From positions 50,563 to 114,562 of the IMG/VR virus record IMGVR_UViG_3300031111_000001: a stretch of DNA of 64,000 bases; one strand, 5' to 3'. The DNA comes from a virus. The position numbers and the translations under genes were made by a program. Each line of letters begins with the position of its first letter. Within the stretch, counting starts at the first letter, position 1. Below are positions 41,060 to 49,064 of this stretch, one piece after another. The notes beneath the pieces were generated by a model. It was not told the DNA's origin and ran no database searches. It saw only the letters and a program-made list of their open reading frames with translations.

Positions 41060-41505
41060 ATACCATGATACCCTTCCGGGGCGAACTCAGCGCCCTGCGC
41101 AACAACGACGCGAAGAGCCTGGAGTACTACCAGTCCATGCGGGCAACAATCCACGAAGCCATGGCCTATGATGTCCAGTTGTTCGACTGGTTCGACGAAG
41201 AGGACGAGGCCATCGAGATCGCCCGGCAGTGGCTGGCCCTGCGCCCCGGTGAGACTGGCCCGATCTTCTGGGAAATATGGACCGATGGCGAAGAGGGCGC
41301 TTGTTTTTGGGAAGTGTACGTGTCGCAGGAGAAGGCCATCATCGCCCGTGACGAGGCCATCGCCGAGGATATTGCCAAGGGCTACAGATGGCCCTACGCA
41401 CGGGTCATCCGTGCCCTCAAGGCCGACGACAAGGGGCGGCTGGCGTCCAGGGATGGCTGCTTCCACCCCTGCATCCGGCCTTGGGAATACTGGGCCTGGG
41501 ACTAG
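41056..41505 (+). CDS. Protein of unknown function (149 aa)
   Basis: Start ATG at 41056, inside the end of the leader ORF. Acidic, Trp-rich in the middle and C-terminus (GPIFWEIWTDGEEG, PWEYWAWD). No family recognised. Confidence 0.6.
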   Translation: MNTMIPFRGELSALRNNDAKSLEYYQSMRATIHEAMAYDVQLFDWFDEEDEAIEIARQWLALRPGETGPIFWEIWTDGEEGACFWEVYVSQEKAIIARDEAIAEDIAKGYRWPYARVIRALKADDKGRLASRDGCFHPCIRPWEYWAWD

Positions 41506-41514
41506 GAGAACGAC

Positions 41515-41820
41515 ATGAGAGCGCACATCCGAATCGAGTACGAAATCTGGGACGGTTCCCCGGAGTCCACCGAGGCCGTCAAGAAGCTCACCGGCTTCCA
41601 GACCGAGAACGTGGGCGGGACCATTCTGGTGGCCTGGGCCGACGATCCGAACCACGACGGCATCCGGGCCGTCTACGGGGACGCCATCGTCAAGCTGCCC
41701 AACGGCGAGATCACGGTCTTCGACAGCGAGTCTGACGTGGTCGCCGACCTCGAAATGAGGGCCAGCCGTGGCTTGCACCGGCTGATTCCAAACTCCATCG
41801 AAGGGACTTGCCAGAGATAA
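41515..41820 (+). CDS. Protein of unknown function (101 aa)
   Basis: ATG at 41515 after AGGAGAACGAC. Beta-rich with an RIEYEIWDGSPES start. No motif recognised. A hairpin follows. Confidence 0.6.
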   Translation: MRAHIRIEYEIWDGSPESTEAVKKLTGFQTENVGGTILVAWADDPNHDGIRAVYGDAIVKLPNGEITVFDSESDVVADLEMRASRGLHRLIPNSIEGTCQR

Positions 41821-41860
41821 ATTTCACCTCGTCTCCGAGGGGTTACGGGTAAGTTGCGTA

Positions 41861-41887
41861 GGGTGGGCCGGGTTGTCTGGCCCACCC
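41861..41887 (+). terminator. Intergenic hairpin
   Basis: GGGTGGGCC (41861-41869) pairs perfectly with GGCCCACCC (41879-41887). It lies 25 bases before the next ATG, so it could also shape the leader of that gene. Confidence 0.45.
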
Positions 41888-41911
41888 GCTCCCGTTCAAA
41901 AAGGAAAGGGT

Positions 41912-42187
41912 ATGCCGGATATCGAAATTGTTGATCAACAAGGGAACGTGCTGGGGACCATGCCAGTCAAGCTGGGGATGATCACCATGCACGGCAAGGT
42001 GTCTAGTATCTCCAACTCCGGGCAGTCATTTTGGGTTGGCCGGGAGCGCGGGAAGTATCGCTGCGGGGTGAATGTCGGCGGCACACTTGCTGATGGTGGA
42101 GGAGGGCTGACGTGTATTTCGCCGACTGAGGCCAAACGCTGGGGCTGGAAACAAGGAGCGAATCATGGACAACTGGCTGGAGCTTGA
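41912..42187 (+). CDS. Protein of unknown function (91 aa)
   Basis: ATG at 41912 after AAAGGAAAGGGT; the longer upstream frame covers the hairpin and is not used. Beta-rich, Gly-rich C-terminal half (VNVGGTLADGGGGL). Confidence 0.55.
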   Translation: MPDIEIVDQQGNVLGTMPVKLGMITMHGKVSSISNSGQSFWVGRERGKYRCGVNVGGTLADGGGGLTCISPTEAKRWGWKQGANHGQLAGA

Positions 42188-42311
42188 AATCATTGAACTG
42201 GTCAACAAGGCAGAGGATCAGGGCATGTCGTGGGACGACATCATAGCCCAGGTCGAAATGGCTTTCGAGTACGCCCGGCTGCGCGAGAGGGAAGTTTCGA
42301 AAAGAGAGTAA
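42165..42311 (+). CDS. Small helical protein (48 aa)
   Basis: ATG at 42165 after CAAGGAGCGAATC, overlapping the previous gene by 23 bases. Acidic helical peptide, MDNWLELEIIELVNKAED, basic end. The next promoter starts 7 bases after its stop. Confidence 0.55.
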   Translation: MDNWLELEIIELVNKAEDQGMSWDDIIAQVEMAFEYARLREREVSKRE

Positions 42312-42318
42312 AAACTAC

Positions 42319-42347
42319 TTGACATTTCCACCGGGCTGGGGCATAAA
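42319..42347 (+). promoter_or_regulatory. Promoter TTGACA-N17-CATAAA
   Basis: TTGACA 42319-42324, 17 bases, CATAAA 42342-42347, then TTCAACGCAACGA. Confidence 0.7.
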
Positions 42348-42388
42348 GGGTTCAACGCAACGACGAACCCCAACCCCGGAGAAAAGAC

Positions 42389-42721
42389 ATGACGAAGATT
42401 TACGCTGCCAGCAAGACCGAGTTCGGACACACCTCCACCCATGAATACTACTATCAGGACGGCGCGGCCCATTGGGTCAACAACAACGCTCCGGTGCCCA
42501 TGGATGTGGCGGCTGACTACGAAATCAAAATCGACGCCGAACGCCAACAAGCCGCCATCGACGCGCACACTGCCGCCTTCTTGGCCGAGTACAGAAAGAA
42601 CAGGGCCAACATGACCGACGAGCAGCGGGCCGAGGAGCAGTTTGAAGCCCGTGCCGCCTTTGGTCCCAACACTGACGTGGTCAATATTGTGACCGGCGAA
42701 AAGTTCAACACGGGCAAGTAA
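42389..42721 (+). CDS. Protein of unknown function (110 aa)
   Basis: ATG at 42389 after CCGGAGAAAAGAC. Short beta N-terminus then a long helix (AERQQAAIDAHTAAFLAEY). No family recognised. Confidence 0.6.
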   Translation: MTKIYAASKTEFGHTSTHEYYYQDGAAHWVNNNAPVPMDVAADYEIKIDAERQQAAIDAHTAAFLAEYRKNRANMTDEQRAEEQFEARAAFGPNTDVVNIVTGEKFNTGK

Positions 42722-42725
42722 GGGC

Positions 42726-42754
42726 TTGACAGCCCGGCGCAAATCGGGCATAAG
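42726..42754 (+). promoter_or_regulatory. Promoter TTGACA-N17-CATAAG
   Basis: TTGACA 42726-42731, 17 bases, CATAAG 42749-42754. The transcript leader would form a hairpin (GGGAGC...GCTCCC, 42770-42796). ATCGGGCA overlapping the -10 element recurs inverted at 42803-42810. Confidence 0.6.
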
Positions 42755-42861
42755 GATTTTTCACACACCGGGAGCTTCCCTGCGGGGAGGCTCCCCTTGC
42801 GTTGCCCGATATGTACGAACTTTTGCTTATCATCGCAATCAGTTTCAAACAAGGAGTGAAC

Positions 42862-43137
42862 ATGCCCCGAACCCCCAACGTCGAAATTGCCCAAGAGGTG
42901 CTTGACCACCTGACCGCCCACCATTGGGAAATCGGCATCGCCCTGGCCGAGGAGGGCAAGCGCGGCTGCTTTGGCAAGGCGTACTCCGACACCGCCCAGT
43001 GCCACGGCTGCGAACATCACGACGAATGCAAGGCCACATTCGACGCGAGGCCAATCTTGAACGAAACCGAGGCCATTATCCAGATTAAGGAGGACATTGA
43101 GCGTGCCACCCGGAACAAAGAAGAAGGGGAAGCCTAA
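42862..43137 (+). CDS. Cys/His-containing protein of unknown function (91 aa)
   Basis: ATG at 42862 after AAGGAGTGAAC. A Cys/His cluster CHGCEHHDEC near residue 52 suggests zinc binding. Helical ends. Overlaps the next gene. Confidence 0.55.
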   Translation: MPRTPNVEIAQEVLDHLTAHHWEIGIALAEEGKRGCFGKAYSDTAQCHGCEHHDECKATFDARPILNETEAIIQIKEDIERATRNKEEGEA

Positions 43138-43396
43138 GAAATCCGCTGACGGCGAACTTTGGTTCAGTTGTTTTTCTGCCAAATTCGACAGTAAGTGCCC
43201 GGATTGTGGAAAGAAATTACCGGAAGGAACTATGGTCTGGGGACATAAGTCTGATGACGCCAATTGGTACGTCGTTTGTGAAGATTGCTACATGAAAAAC
43301 TACAAAGGCAAGTCGGTCGTAACCAAGAAGACCAGCAACAACACCAGAGAAAACAACGCCTTGGAGGCAATCAAGCTGAAAGCAAAGTGGGCGTAG
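43103..43396 (+). CDS. Zinc-ribbon protein of unknown function (97 aa)
   Basis: GTG at 43103, nine bases after AGGAGG, within the end of the previous gene. Basic N-terminus, then CPDCGKKLPEG and VCEDCY, a zinc ribbon. No further family. Confidence 0.55.
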   Translation: MPPGTKKKGKPKKSADGELWFSCFSAKFDSKCPDCGKKLPEGTMVWGHKSDDANWYVVCEDCYMKNYKGKSVVTKKTSNNTRENNALEAIKLKAKWA

Positions 43397-43424
43397 AAAA
43401 GATTCACAATGGTGAATTTTCTGC

Positions 43425-43453
43425 TTGACAAACACGCCTGAATGTGAGAGAAC
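43425..43453 (+). promoter_or_regulatory. Promoter TTGACA-N17-GAGAAC
   Basis: TTGACA 43425-43430, 17 bases, GAGAAC 43448-43453. The leader then carries CTTCGCAACACC before the 43564 gene. Confidence 0.65.
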
Positions 43454-43563
43454 ATATTCACGACGACGGGGAAGACACAACGGGACGACGAGTCCCGCTT
43501 TTTACCCCCCGAATGTATGAAGAAAATTTACCTTCGCAACACCTTCAGACAAGGAGCTTCGAC

Positions 43564-43929
43564 ATGCTGAACCGCACCCGCTTCAACCGTTCCACCCGCC
43601 GTGAACTGGCCTTCCGCACCATGCGTGGCGTGAACCCCAGAGGCCCCGAAGTTTCCCGTGCCAAGCTGGAAGGCTTCCTGCGCGAACAGGGCCAGGGCGG
43701 CAAGGTCTTCTCCGTGTCCTTCTGCAAGCTCAATGGCCAACCCCGTGACATGGTCTGCCGCCTGGGCGTCAAGAAGGGCGTCAAGAATCCCGGCCAGCGT
43801 TCCACCGCCGAGCAGGACTGCCTGCCCTACATCACGGTCTTCGACATGCAGTGCGGCGGTTTCCGCAACATCAACCTGTCCACCATCTACGGCATCCGCG
43901 CCGGGGGCCAGGACTTCTCCGTCTGCTAG
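43564..43929 (+). CDS. SH3-barrel-type phage protein (DUF2693-like)
   Basis: 121 residues from the ATG at 43564 (AAGGAGCTTCGAC upstream). VFSVSFCKLNGQPRDMVCRLGVKKGVK then ITVFDMQCGGFRNINLSTIYGI matches small SH3-barrel phage proteins of DUF2693 type. Function unknown. Confidence 0.6.
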   Translation: MLNRTRFNRSTRRELAFRTMRGVNPRGPEVSRAKLEGFLREQGQGGKVFSVSFCKLNGQPRDMVCRLGVKKGVKNPGQRSTAEQDCLPYITVFDMQCGGFRNINLSTIYGIRAGGQDFSVC

Positions 43930-43955
43930 ATCGTTTCATTCCTTCCTTCGCAACT

Positions 43956-43982
43956 GGCCCCGTCCTGCGAACGGACGGGGCC
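43956..43982 (+). terminator. Intergenic hairpin
   Basis: GGCCCCGTCC (43956-43965) pairs perfectly with GGACGGGGCC (43973-43982). Followed by AAAACC, not T, on the plus strand. Confidence 0.45.
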
Positions 43983-44008
43983 AAAACCTACCACACTATG
44001 GGAGCCAC

Positions 44009-44179
44009 ATGGAAACGACCGCCAACTGCGATGGCAAAAACATCTTCGAAGTCCTTCAGGACATGGGTAACGCCGTGGAAGACGCGAGGGATAGTCTGCT
44101 CGTCGGCGTCACCCCAAAAGAGGCCGTGGCCGCACTGGTGAACCTGATCCAGCAGGGGCTGATGCCGTTGATCAAGTGA
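44009..44179 (+). CDS. Small helical protein (56 aa)
   Basis: ATG at 44009 after TGGGAGCCAC. Acidic N-terminal and helical C-terminal half (KEAVAALVNLIQQGLMPLIK). Last plus gene before a strong bidirectional terminator. Confidence 0.5.
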   Translation: METTANCDGKNIFEVLQDMGNAVEDARDSLLVGVTPKEAVAALVNLIQQGLMPLIK

Positions 44180-44237
44180 TCCAGAAAGCGCCCCTCTTGG
44201 CTTGGGGAGGTCTGAGACGGGGCAGGGTATCAAAGGA

Positions 44238-44278
44238 ACAGAAAAGGCCCTCAGAATTGATCTGAGGGCCTTTTCTGT
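44238..44278. terminator. Strong bidirectional terminator
   Basis: ACAGAAAAGGCCCTCAG (44238-44254) pairs perfectly over 17 bp with CTGAGGGCCTTTTCTGT (44262-44278). A/T runs at both stem bases allow Rho-independent termination in both directions, and it lies between convergent genes. Confidence 0.85.
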
Positions 44279-44296
44279 GGGTCTGAATAAATGGGT

Positions 44297-44806
44297 CTAG
44301 TCCTCTTTCGGCTTAGTGTACCCGCCCGCCTTTTTGCGGCAGATCGAGCAGAGGCCATCGGGCCTTGGCTTGTAGACCCGGCGGTCGCAGCCTTCGTTCG
44401 TGCAAAACACTGGCGGCGTCGGTTCTTTGCGGGGGACTGGAGAGTCGCCCTTGGGTGGTCTGCCGATTTTTGGCTTGTACTCCTTGAGCCAGTTCGGATG
44501 GATCAGACGGACCCGGCCTTTGAGGACCGACTTGATCTTGCCCTGGCTGGTCAGCCAGCGCAGGTAGGCCACAGTGCTATCCATCTGCTCCGCAGCATCG
44601 CGCAGCGTCAAATATGTGTCGGGCATGTAGGGGTACTGCGGCAGCGGCCCACACGCATTGGGCCAGCGTTTGTCCACGTCCTCGCGCACTACAAGACGGA
44701 TGCCCTGGTGCGTCTCCATGCGGACTTTGTTGTTCTCGACAGCCCGCCACACGGAGGATAGCGAGGTGCCGGTGTAGTCCACCGCTTCTTTGATGGTCAG
44801 TAGCAT
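44297..44806 (-). CDS. DNA-binding protein with two helix-turn-helix units
   Basis: 169 residues from the ATG at 44806 (GAGGAG upstream). Two excisionase/MerR-like HTH units: LLTIKEAVDYTGTSLSSVWRA (2-22) and LTLRDAAEQMDSTVAYLRWL, each followed by a wing-like VRLIHP/IRLVV. C-terminal zinc ribbon FCTNEGCDRRV...LCSICRK. Probably a regulator acting on the palindrome in the adjacent divergent gap. Confidence 0.7.
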   Translation of the reverse strand: MLLTIKEAVDYTGTSLSSVWRAVENNKVRMETHQGIRLVVREDVDKRWPNACGPLPQYPYMPDTYLTLRDAAEQMDSTVAYLRWLTSQGKIKSVLKGRVRLIHPNWLKEYKPKIGRPPKGDSPVPRKEPTPPVFCTNEGCDRRVYKPRPDGLCSICRKKAGGYTKPKED

Positions 44807-44845
44807 TGAGGCTCCTCTGAAATGTTTGCAAACCACTTAACCTTT

Positions 44846-44862
44846 TTGACGGTTGCCGTCAA
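44846..44862. promoter_or_regulatory. Palindromic operator candidate
   Basis: TTGACGG-TTG-CCGTCAA, perfect 7-bp arms, in the 74-base gap between the divergent HTH gene and 44881. The left arm could double as a -35 box. Likely autoregulatory site of the HTH protein. Confidence 0.5.
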
Positions 44863-44880
44863 GAACTTTCTGGAGAGATT

Positions 44881-45132
44881 ATGAGCGAAAAAGTAGTAAA
44901 CCCTGAGCCGGAACCCATCAGGCACCCGCACAATTTCTTGCGCACAACCATTGTTTGGACCGTGCCCTTGCGCGGCGAGGACCATACCGACAAGCTGCGC
45001 GACGTGGCCCAGGCCGAGGCCGAGCGCCTGCGCGAGGGTATCCCGCAACAGACTGACCAGGGCGATAGCGCGGAGGTATTGAAGGTGGAGTTGATCTCCA
45101 CGGACGGCAGAACCGTCTTGGCTGAATATTGA
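44881..45132 (+). CDS. Protein of unknown function (83 aa)
   Basis: ATG at 44881 after CTGGAGAGATT. Pro/Glu-rich start, then a beta-helix-beta pattern. Divergent from the HTH regulator and followed by a terminator. Confidence 0.6.
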   Translation: MSEKVVNPEPEPIRHPHNFLRTTIVWTVPLRGEDHTDKLRDVAQAEAERLREGIPQQTDQGDSAEVLKVELISTDGRTVLAEY

Positions 45133-45137
45133 TTATG

Positions 45138-45170
45138 ATCCCGGTGCCGGAAGGTGCCGGGATTTTATTT
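45138..45170 (+). terminator. Rho-independent terminator
   Basis: ATCCCGG (45138-45144) pairs with CCGGGAT (45157-45163), followed by TTTATTT. Ends the single-gene unit 44881-45132. Confidence 0.7.
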
Positions 45171-45190
45171 TGGAAAAGTTAAAAAAGTGG

Positions 45191-45219
45191 TTGACTTTCT
45201 TCTCGACCCGTGAGAGGTT
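45191..45219 (+). promoter_or_regulatory. Promoter TTGACT-N17-GAGGTT
   Basis: TTGACT 45191-45196, 17 bases, GAGGTT 45214-45219, then TTTTCACGCAACAGAG. Confidence 0.65.
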
Positions 45220-45261
45220 GTTTTCACGCAACAGAGCAACACCAACTACGGAGACACCGAA

Positions 45262-45528
45262 ATGGCGACCTACACGATTACCTTCAAAAATACCAGCGCG
45301 ACCTTCTTGTTGGTCGGCGACTACCATCAGGTCATCAGTGAACACGAAGACAAGAAAGATGCCCTGGACGCTCTGGAGAGCTTCACGCTCGTCGAAATGG
45401 AGCAGGGCAAGTGGGGCATTGTTCAAGTGGTTGAGCCCGGCGAAACGATCACCAGCCACGGCCAGCGCACTGCTTCCATCGAGCAGAGCGATGAAGACTT
45501 GTTCGACAAATATTTCAGGAAAGATTAA
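45262..45528 (+). CDS. Protein of unknown function (88 aa)
   Basis: ATG at 45262. Beta-rich N-terminus (YTITFKNTSATFLLVGDY), acidic C-terminal helix. Single gene between two promoters. Confidence 0.6.
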   Translation: MATYTITFKNTSATFLLVGDYHQVISEHEDKKDALDALESFTLVEMEQGKWGIVQVVEPGETITSHGQRTASIEQSDEDLFDKYFRKD

Positions 45529-45536
45529 AAAACTAC

Positions 45537-45565
45537 TTGACTCTTTTGTCGGGTTGGGGTAGAAC
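45537..45565 (+). promoter_or_regulatory. Promoter TTGACT-N17-TAGAAC
   Basis: TTGACT 45537-45542, 17 bases, TAGAAC 45560-45565, then TTTTCAACGACGCAACGA. Eight bases after the previous stop. Confidence 0.7.
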
Positions 45566-45613
45566 AATTTTCAACGACGCAACGAACTACCCCAACTCGA
45601 ACAGGAGAACAAC

Positions 45614-46087
45614 ATGCCCAAGACCGAACTTTCCATCGACAAGCTGCGCGAGTTCAAGACCATGCTGACCGACGCCCTCAAGAACTCCCAACACCGCATG
45701 GCCGAGTTGGTGGAGTTCATCGAGCGGGCCGACCGCACCGAGCAGCCCATCGACGAGCAGTACGTCGTCCAGCGCCTGGAAGCCAACGTCTGGAAGACCA
45801 TGTTCCGCTGGGACAAGGAAACCAATCAGCTTCACTTCGGCATCGACAGCCACTTCGACGCCGAACTGACCGACGTGCCTGTCTTCTCCAAGGACCGCGC
45901 CGAGCGGTACGCCGCCGGGCTGAAGCGCGACAGCGAAAAGAACGGCGAACCTCGCGTGTACCAAGTCATTTCCGTGCGGGAGCTTCAGCAAAACCGCATC
46001 GACGAGGCCGACGAAGGCCGGAAGGCCCTGATGAAGACGCTGGGCAACATCAACGGCCAGATAGCCATGGCTGAAGAAGGCAAGTAG
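45614..46087 (+). CDS. Protein of unknown function (157 aa)
   Basis: ATG at 45614 after CAGGAGAACAAC. Helical and charged throughout; LRDSEKNGEPRVYQVISV-like strand in the middle. No family recognised. Confidence 0.6.
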   Translation: MPKTELSIDKLREFKTMLTDALKNSQHRMAELVEFIERADRTEQPIDEQYVVQRLEANVWKTMFRWDKETNQLHFGIDSHFDAELTDVPVFSKDRAERYAAGLKRDSEKNGEPRVYQVISVRELQQNRIDEADEGRKALMKTLGNINGQIAMAEEGK

Positions 46088-46096
46088 CAACCACAA

Positions 46097-46116
46097 GGGG
46101 CCGGGCAACCGGCCCC
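46097..46116 (+). promoter_or_regulatory. GNRA-type hairpin before a small gene
   Basis: GGGGCCGG (46097-46104), GCAA tetraloop, CCGGCCCC (46109-46116). It lies between two genes 19 bases before the next ATG, so it may stabilise the upstream message or limit the next gene's translation. Confidence 0.45.
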
Positions 46117-46134
46117 CACCCAAGGGAGAATATC

Positions 46135-46278
46135 ATGAAAATCATCGCGATCACCGAGCAGCATCTCAATATGCTCATGCGGGGCCAGCTTGTTTTGGGC
46201 ATCGGCTACGGCGTCCTGACCTGCGTGGCCCTGTTCTGCGGCACCATGGCCTACCTGACCACCACCGGCATCATCTAG
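46135..46278 (+). CDS. Small membrane protein (47 aa)
   Basis: ATG at 46135 after AAGGGAGAATATC. One long hydrophobic segment (about 19-45). No family recognised. Confidence 0.6.
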   Translation: MKIIAITEQHLNMLMRGQLVLGIGYGVLTCVALFCGTMAYLTTTGII

Positions 46279-46289
46279 GAGCGCGACCA

Positions 46290-46979
46290 GTGACCCACTA
46301 CATCCTCAGAAACCAGATCGTCAGTTACATCAGCCCCAACCGACTCCCTGGCCTCTGCAAGCTGGACATCTTCCGGCGCTATGAGAAAACTGTGGTGGTC
46401 ATGACGGAAGTGGCCGACAACACCGGGCAGAGCGTCACGAACGCCTCCGAAGTCATTGCCATGTCCATCATGAACACCTTCCGGCTCAATCCTGACCTGA
46501 CCATGTTCGTCGAGCATTACGGCCCAGAGAGCTTCGACGGCAACCTGGATCGCGAGGACACCTACACCGTCGTGACCTACGACGTGGCCGAACTGAAGCC
46601 CGGCGAGTACGACCTGTCCCGCCCGTCGTGGCACAACGCCAAGCGCAAGGATAACGCCCCGGAGGCCGTGGAGTACGCCTTCAGCTTGATCGGCGATCCC
46701 ATCGTCGGCATCACAGTGGGCCGGGCGCATATCCTGAACCCTGACGGCACTGACACCTCCATTGAGTTCACCGAGGAACCCACCCTGGAGTGGTTGCAGG
46801 AACAGGTTCAGGGGCACATCGAGATCACATGGTGCGGCTTCAACAATCTCCGATCCATGATGGTCGTCAACGACGAGGGGCTGCTGATCAACATGAAGCC
46901 GAACCCCAAAGCCTCGATCCTCGCCGGTCAACCCATCGTCGGCCCCGCCGTGGTGCTGGAAGGTTTTATGCTGCGGTAG
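46290..46979 (+). CDS. Protein with C-terminal DUF3846-like domain (229 aa)
   Basis: GTG at 46290 after AGGAGCGACCA. N-terminal part unknown. The C-terminal part (about 160-229: LEWLQEQVQGHIEI, VVNDEGLLINMKPN, IVGPAVVL) matches DUF3846, found in many phages. Function unknown. Confidence 0.65.
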   Translation: MTHYILRNQIVSYISPNRLPGLCKLDIFRRYEKTVVVMTEVADNTGQSVTNASEVIAMSIMNTFRLNPDLTMFVEHYGPESFDGNLDREDTYTVVTYDVAELKPGEYDLSRPSWHNAKRKDNAPEAVEYAFSLIGDPIVGITVGRAHILNPDGTDTSIEFTEEPTLEWLQEQVQGHIEITWCGFNNLRSMMVVNDEGLLINMKPNPKASILAGQPIVGPAVVLEGFMLR

Positions 46980-46990
46980 CGAAAAACTGC

Positions 46991-47019
46991 TTGACATTTC
47001 TTTCGGGTTGTGAGAGGGT
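46991..47019 (+). promoter_or_regulatory. Promoter TTGACA-N17-GAGGGT
   Basis: TTGACA 46991-46996, 17 bases, GAGGGT 47014-47019, then TCTTCAACGCAACGAG. Confidence 0.65.
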
Positions 47020-47072
47020 TTCTTCAACGCAACGAGAAACGCCTCTCACAACCCGAACCAAGGAGAACCCCC

Positions 47073-47897
47073 ATGGCCCGCCGCAACCGCTACCTGATCG
47101 TCAAGCAAGCCATCGCCCAGACCATGAAGATCGACGAAGTCCCCATGGGCGACGTGAAGCCGGTCACCATGGACGGCAAGGGCAATACCCTGAACCCCGT
47201 CTTCTTCGCCCATATCGATGGCAGCGCCTACTTCGTCGGCTCCCACGCCGAGCGCGAAGAGATCGCCCCCGTCATCACCAAGTATCTGGGCTGCTCTATG
47301 GACACCTGCAAGAGGGTGGTCGTTCCCATGAACGGCGCGGCTGGCGACGGCTGGCACGTCTACCACTTCATCCCCTACACCGCCGCCGAGCGCGAGGTGA
47401 CCTACAGGGCCATACTGGCCAAGCAGCGCGAGGCCATCATGGTTGCCATTGACCGCCTGGGCGACTATGCCGAGAGCGTCTTCGATATGTTCGACAAGCT
47501 CTATCAGAGTGGGGACTATGAGTCGGCCATACGCTGGCATGCCCATGGTCCGATCTGGCATGAGTACTGTCGCGCCGAGGCCAATGCCCTTGGGCAGATA
47601 ATGCGCGATTACGACACCCGATACATGACGTGGCAGCAGTGCCGGAATTACATCGCCAGCCATATCCAGCAGATCAAGGACGAAGTGGGGACCACCGCTT
47701 TGTTTAATGGCAGCAACATCAACCACAATATCACCAATCTGCACCGTTTCAACCTCCTGCGCAAGCTGCTGGAGGAGACTTCGCCCCTGCGCCACATCGA
47801 GCGCGAGTTTCTGCGGCTGCGCCCCATCATCAACAGCCTGAACGCCTGTTTGCTCCAGCAGGGCAAGACACCCATCGATCTGGGCTACGACGATTAG
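47073..47897 (+). CDS. Protein of unknown function (274 aa)
   Basis: ATG at 47073 after AAGGAGAACCCCC. An alpha/beta N-terminal half and a helical C-terminal half rich in Arg/His (LHRFNLLRKLLEETS). No family recognised. A hairpin plus promoter follow at once. Confidence 0.6.
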   Translation: MARRNRYLIVKQAIAQTMKIDEVPMGDVKPVTMDGKGNTLNPVFFAHIDGSAYFVGSHAEREEIAPVITKYLGCSMDTCKRVVVPMNGAAGDGWHVYHFIPYTAAEREVTYRAILAKQREAIMVAIDRLGDYAESVFDMFDKLYQSGDYESAIRWHAHGPIWHEYCRAEANALGQIMRDYDTRYMTWQQCRNYIASHIQQIKDEVGTTALFNGSNINHNITNLHRFNLLRKLLEETSPLRHIEREFLRLRPIINSLNACLLQQGKTPIDLGYDD

Positions 47898-47906
47898 AGG
47901 CCTGAT

Positions 47907-47928
47907 GGGGCGGGTTTCAGCCCGCCCC
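47907..47928 (+). terminator. Hairpin abutting the next promoter
   Basis: GGGGCGGG (47907-47914) pairs with CCCGCCCC (47921-47928), followed directly by TTGACATTT, so the T-run and the next -35 box overlap. Confidence 0.55.
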
Positions 47929-47957
47929 TTGACATTTCTCAACGTGCAGCATAAACG
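47929..47957 (+). promoter_or_regulatory. Promoter TTGACA-N17-TAAACG
   Basis: TTGACA 47929-47934, 17 bases, TAAACG 47952-47957, then CCTCACCTCCGCAACGC. Leads 47990-48415. Confidence 0.6.
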
Positions 47958-47989
47958 CCTCACCTCCGCAACGCGGGAAGGGAAATAGC

Positions 47990-48415
47990 ATGTCGCAGCA
48001 ACTTGCCGAAATAAATCTCAATTTGAACGCACAGGCGATTGCGGTTCTGGCCGCTCTGTCTGGTATGCAACCTGACGGGATCGCCCGGTGGGACGACAAG
48101 ATCAAGGGGTACGACTTTAAGTCCAAGACCACGGCGTGGTACAATGGGCGGGAGCGCGGCTTCTGCTTGGCCGCCCGGAACTATCTTGGCACCAGCCCCT
48201 GCATCCACATTTGCGTGGCCGAGTGCCGTTCCGGCGACCAGATCGTAGTCTATCGCGAGATCACCGAACACCCCTTTCTGAATCACATGGACCTGAAGGA
48301 TGAAAGCTACGATACTGCCGAGTATTTCGACTACCTGCGCATCGACGAGGTGGTCCAGTACATCCGTCAGCTTTTGCGGGACTACTTCGACGCCCTGGCC
48401 GAAGAAATCTCATAA
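47990..48415 (+). CDS. Protein of unknown function (141 aa)
   Basis: ATG at 47990. Mixed alpha/beta with a Cys-containing middle (HICVAECRSGD) and a helical end. No family recognised. Confidence 0.6.
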   Translation: MSQQLAEINLNLNAQAIAVLAALSGMQPDGIARWDDKIKGYDFKSKTTAWYNGRERGFCLAARNYLGTSPCIHICVAECRSGDQIVVYREITEHPFLNHMDLKDESYDTAEYFDYLRIDEVVQYIRQLLRDYFDALAEEIS

Positions 48416-48421
48416 AACAAC

Positions 48422-48450
48422 TTGACAAAACTATCGGGCTGGGGTAGAAC
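48422..48450 (+). promoter_or_regulatory. Promoter TTGACA-N17-TAGAAC
   Basis: TTGACA 48422-48427, 17 bases, TAGAAC 48445-48450. Its downstream leader differs (TCCAACAGATGCAG). Confidence 0.7.
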
Positions 48451-48493
48451 TTTTCCAACAGATGCAGTTCTACCCCGGCCCCATGGGGGCAAC

Positions 48494-48691
48494 GTGGAAC
48501 AGATCAGCAGCACCAACACCGGGAGCCTAACCGCACAAGGACGCGAACTGCTGAACAGAATGATCGCCGACCAGAAAACCATGCGCGGCCATGCCGACCA
48601 CGAAGACGTGACCGGCGAACCGTGGGCGCAAGCCCTGGTGGACGCCGTAATGGCCCCGAAGTTCAAGGGGGAACTCTGGAAGGCGGTATAA
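48494..48691 (+). CDS. Protein of unknown function (65 aa)
   Basis: GTG at 48494 after TGGGGGCAAC. Helical, charged. In-frame codons upstream cover the promoter, so the GTG is preferred. Confidence 0.5.
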   Translation: MEQISSTNTGSLTAQGRELLNRMIADQKTMRGHADHEDVTGEPWAQALVDAVMAPKFKGELWKAV

Positions 48692-48709
48692 AACGCAACG
48701 GGAGAAACC

Positions 48710-49054
48710 ATGAACACCCACGGAATGACCGAAGAAGAACTGAACCGAGACGGCGGCTACGAAAAGTGGCGGGCCAAGGACAACGCCTTCCTGTGCGGCC
48801 AGGGCCACGCCGAGCAGATTGAGAAGGCGTCCAATGGTCTGAACGAGTTCAACGCTTTCTGTGAAGGCTTCGCCGCAGGGTTTCTGCGGATGCACCCCAC
48901 ACTCCAGCAGAAGAACATGCGCCTGATTCTGGCCGTCATCAAGGCCCTGGCCGAGAATGAGTGTGTGGACGCCCGGAACGAAGCAGCCCAGCAGCTTGCC
49001 CGGAAGATCGACGAAGTGGTAGGCCTGAACGGCGTCTTCCTCCCCTACATCTAG
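48710..49054 (+). CDS. Protein of unknown function (114 aa)
   Basis: ATG at 48710 after GGGAGAAACC. All-helical, with CGQGHAEQIEKA and a long C-terminal helix. No family recognised. Confidence 0.6.
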   Translation: MNTHGMTEEELNRDGGYEKWRAKDNAFLCGQGHAEQIEKASNGLNEFNAFCEGFAAGFLRMHPTLQQKNMRLILAVIKALAENECVDARNEAAQQLARKIDEVVGLNGVFLPYI

Positions 49055-49064
49055 GAGCCCCACC

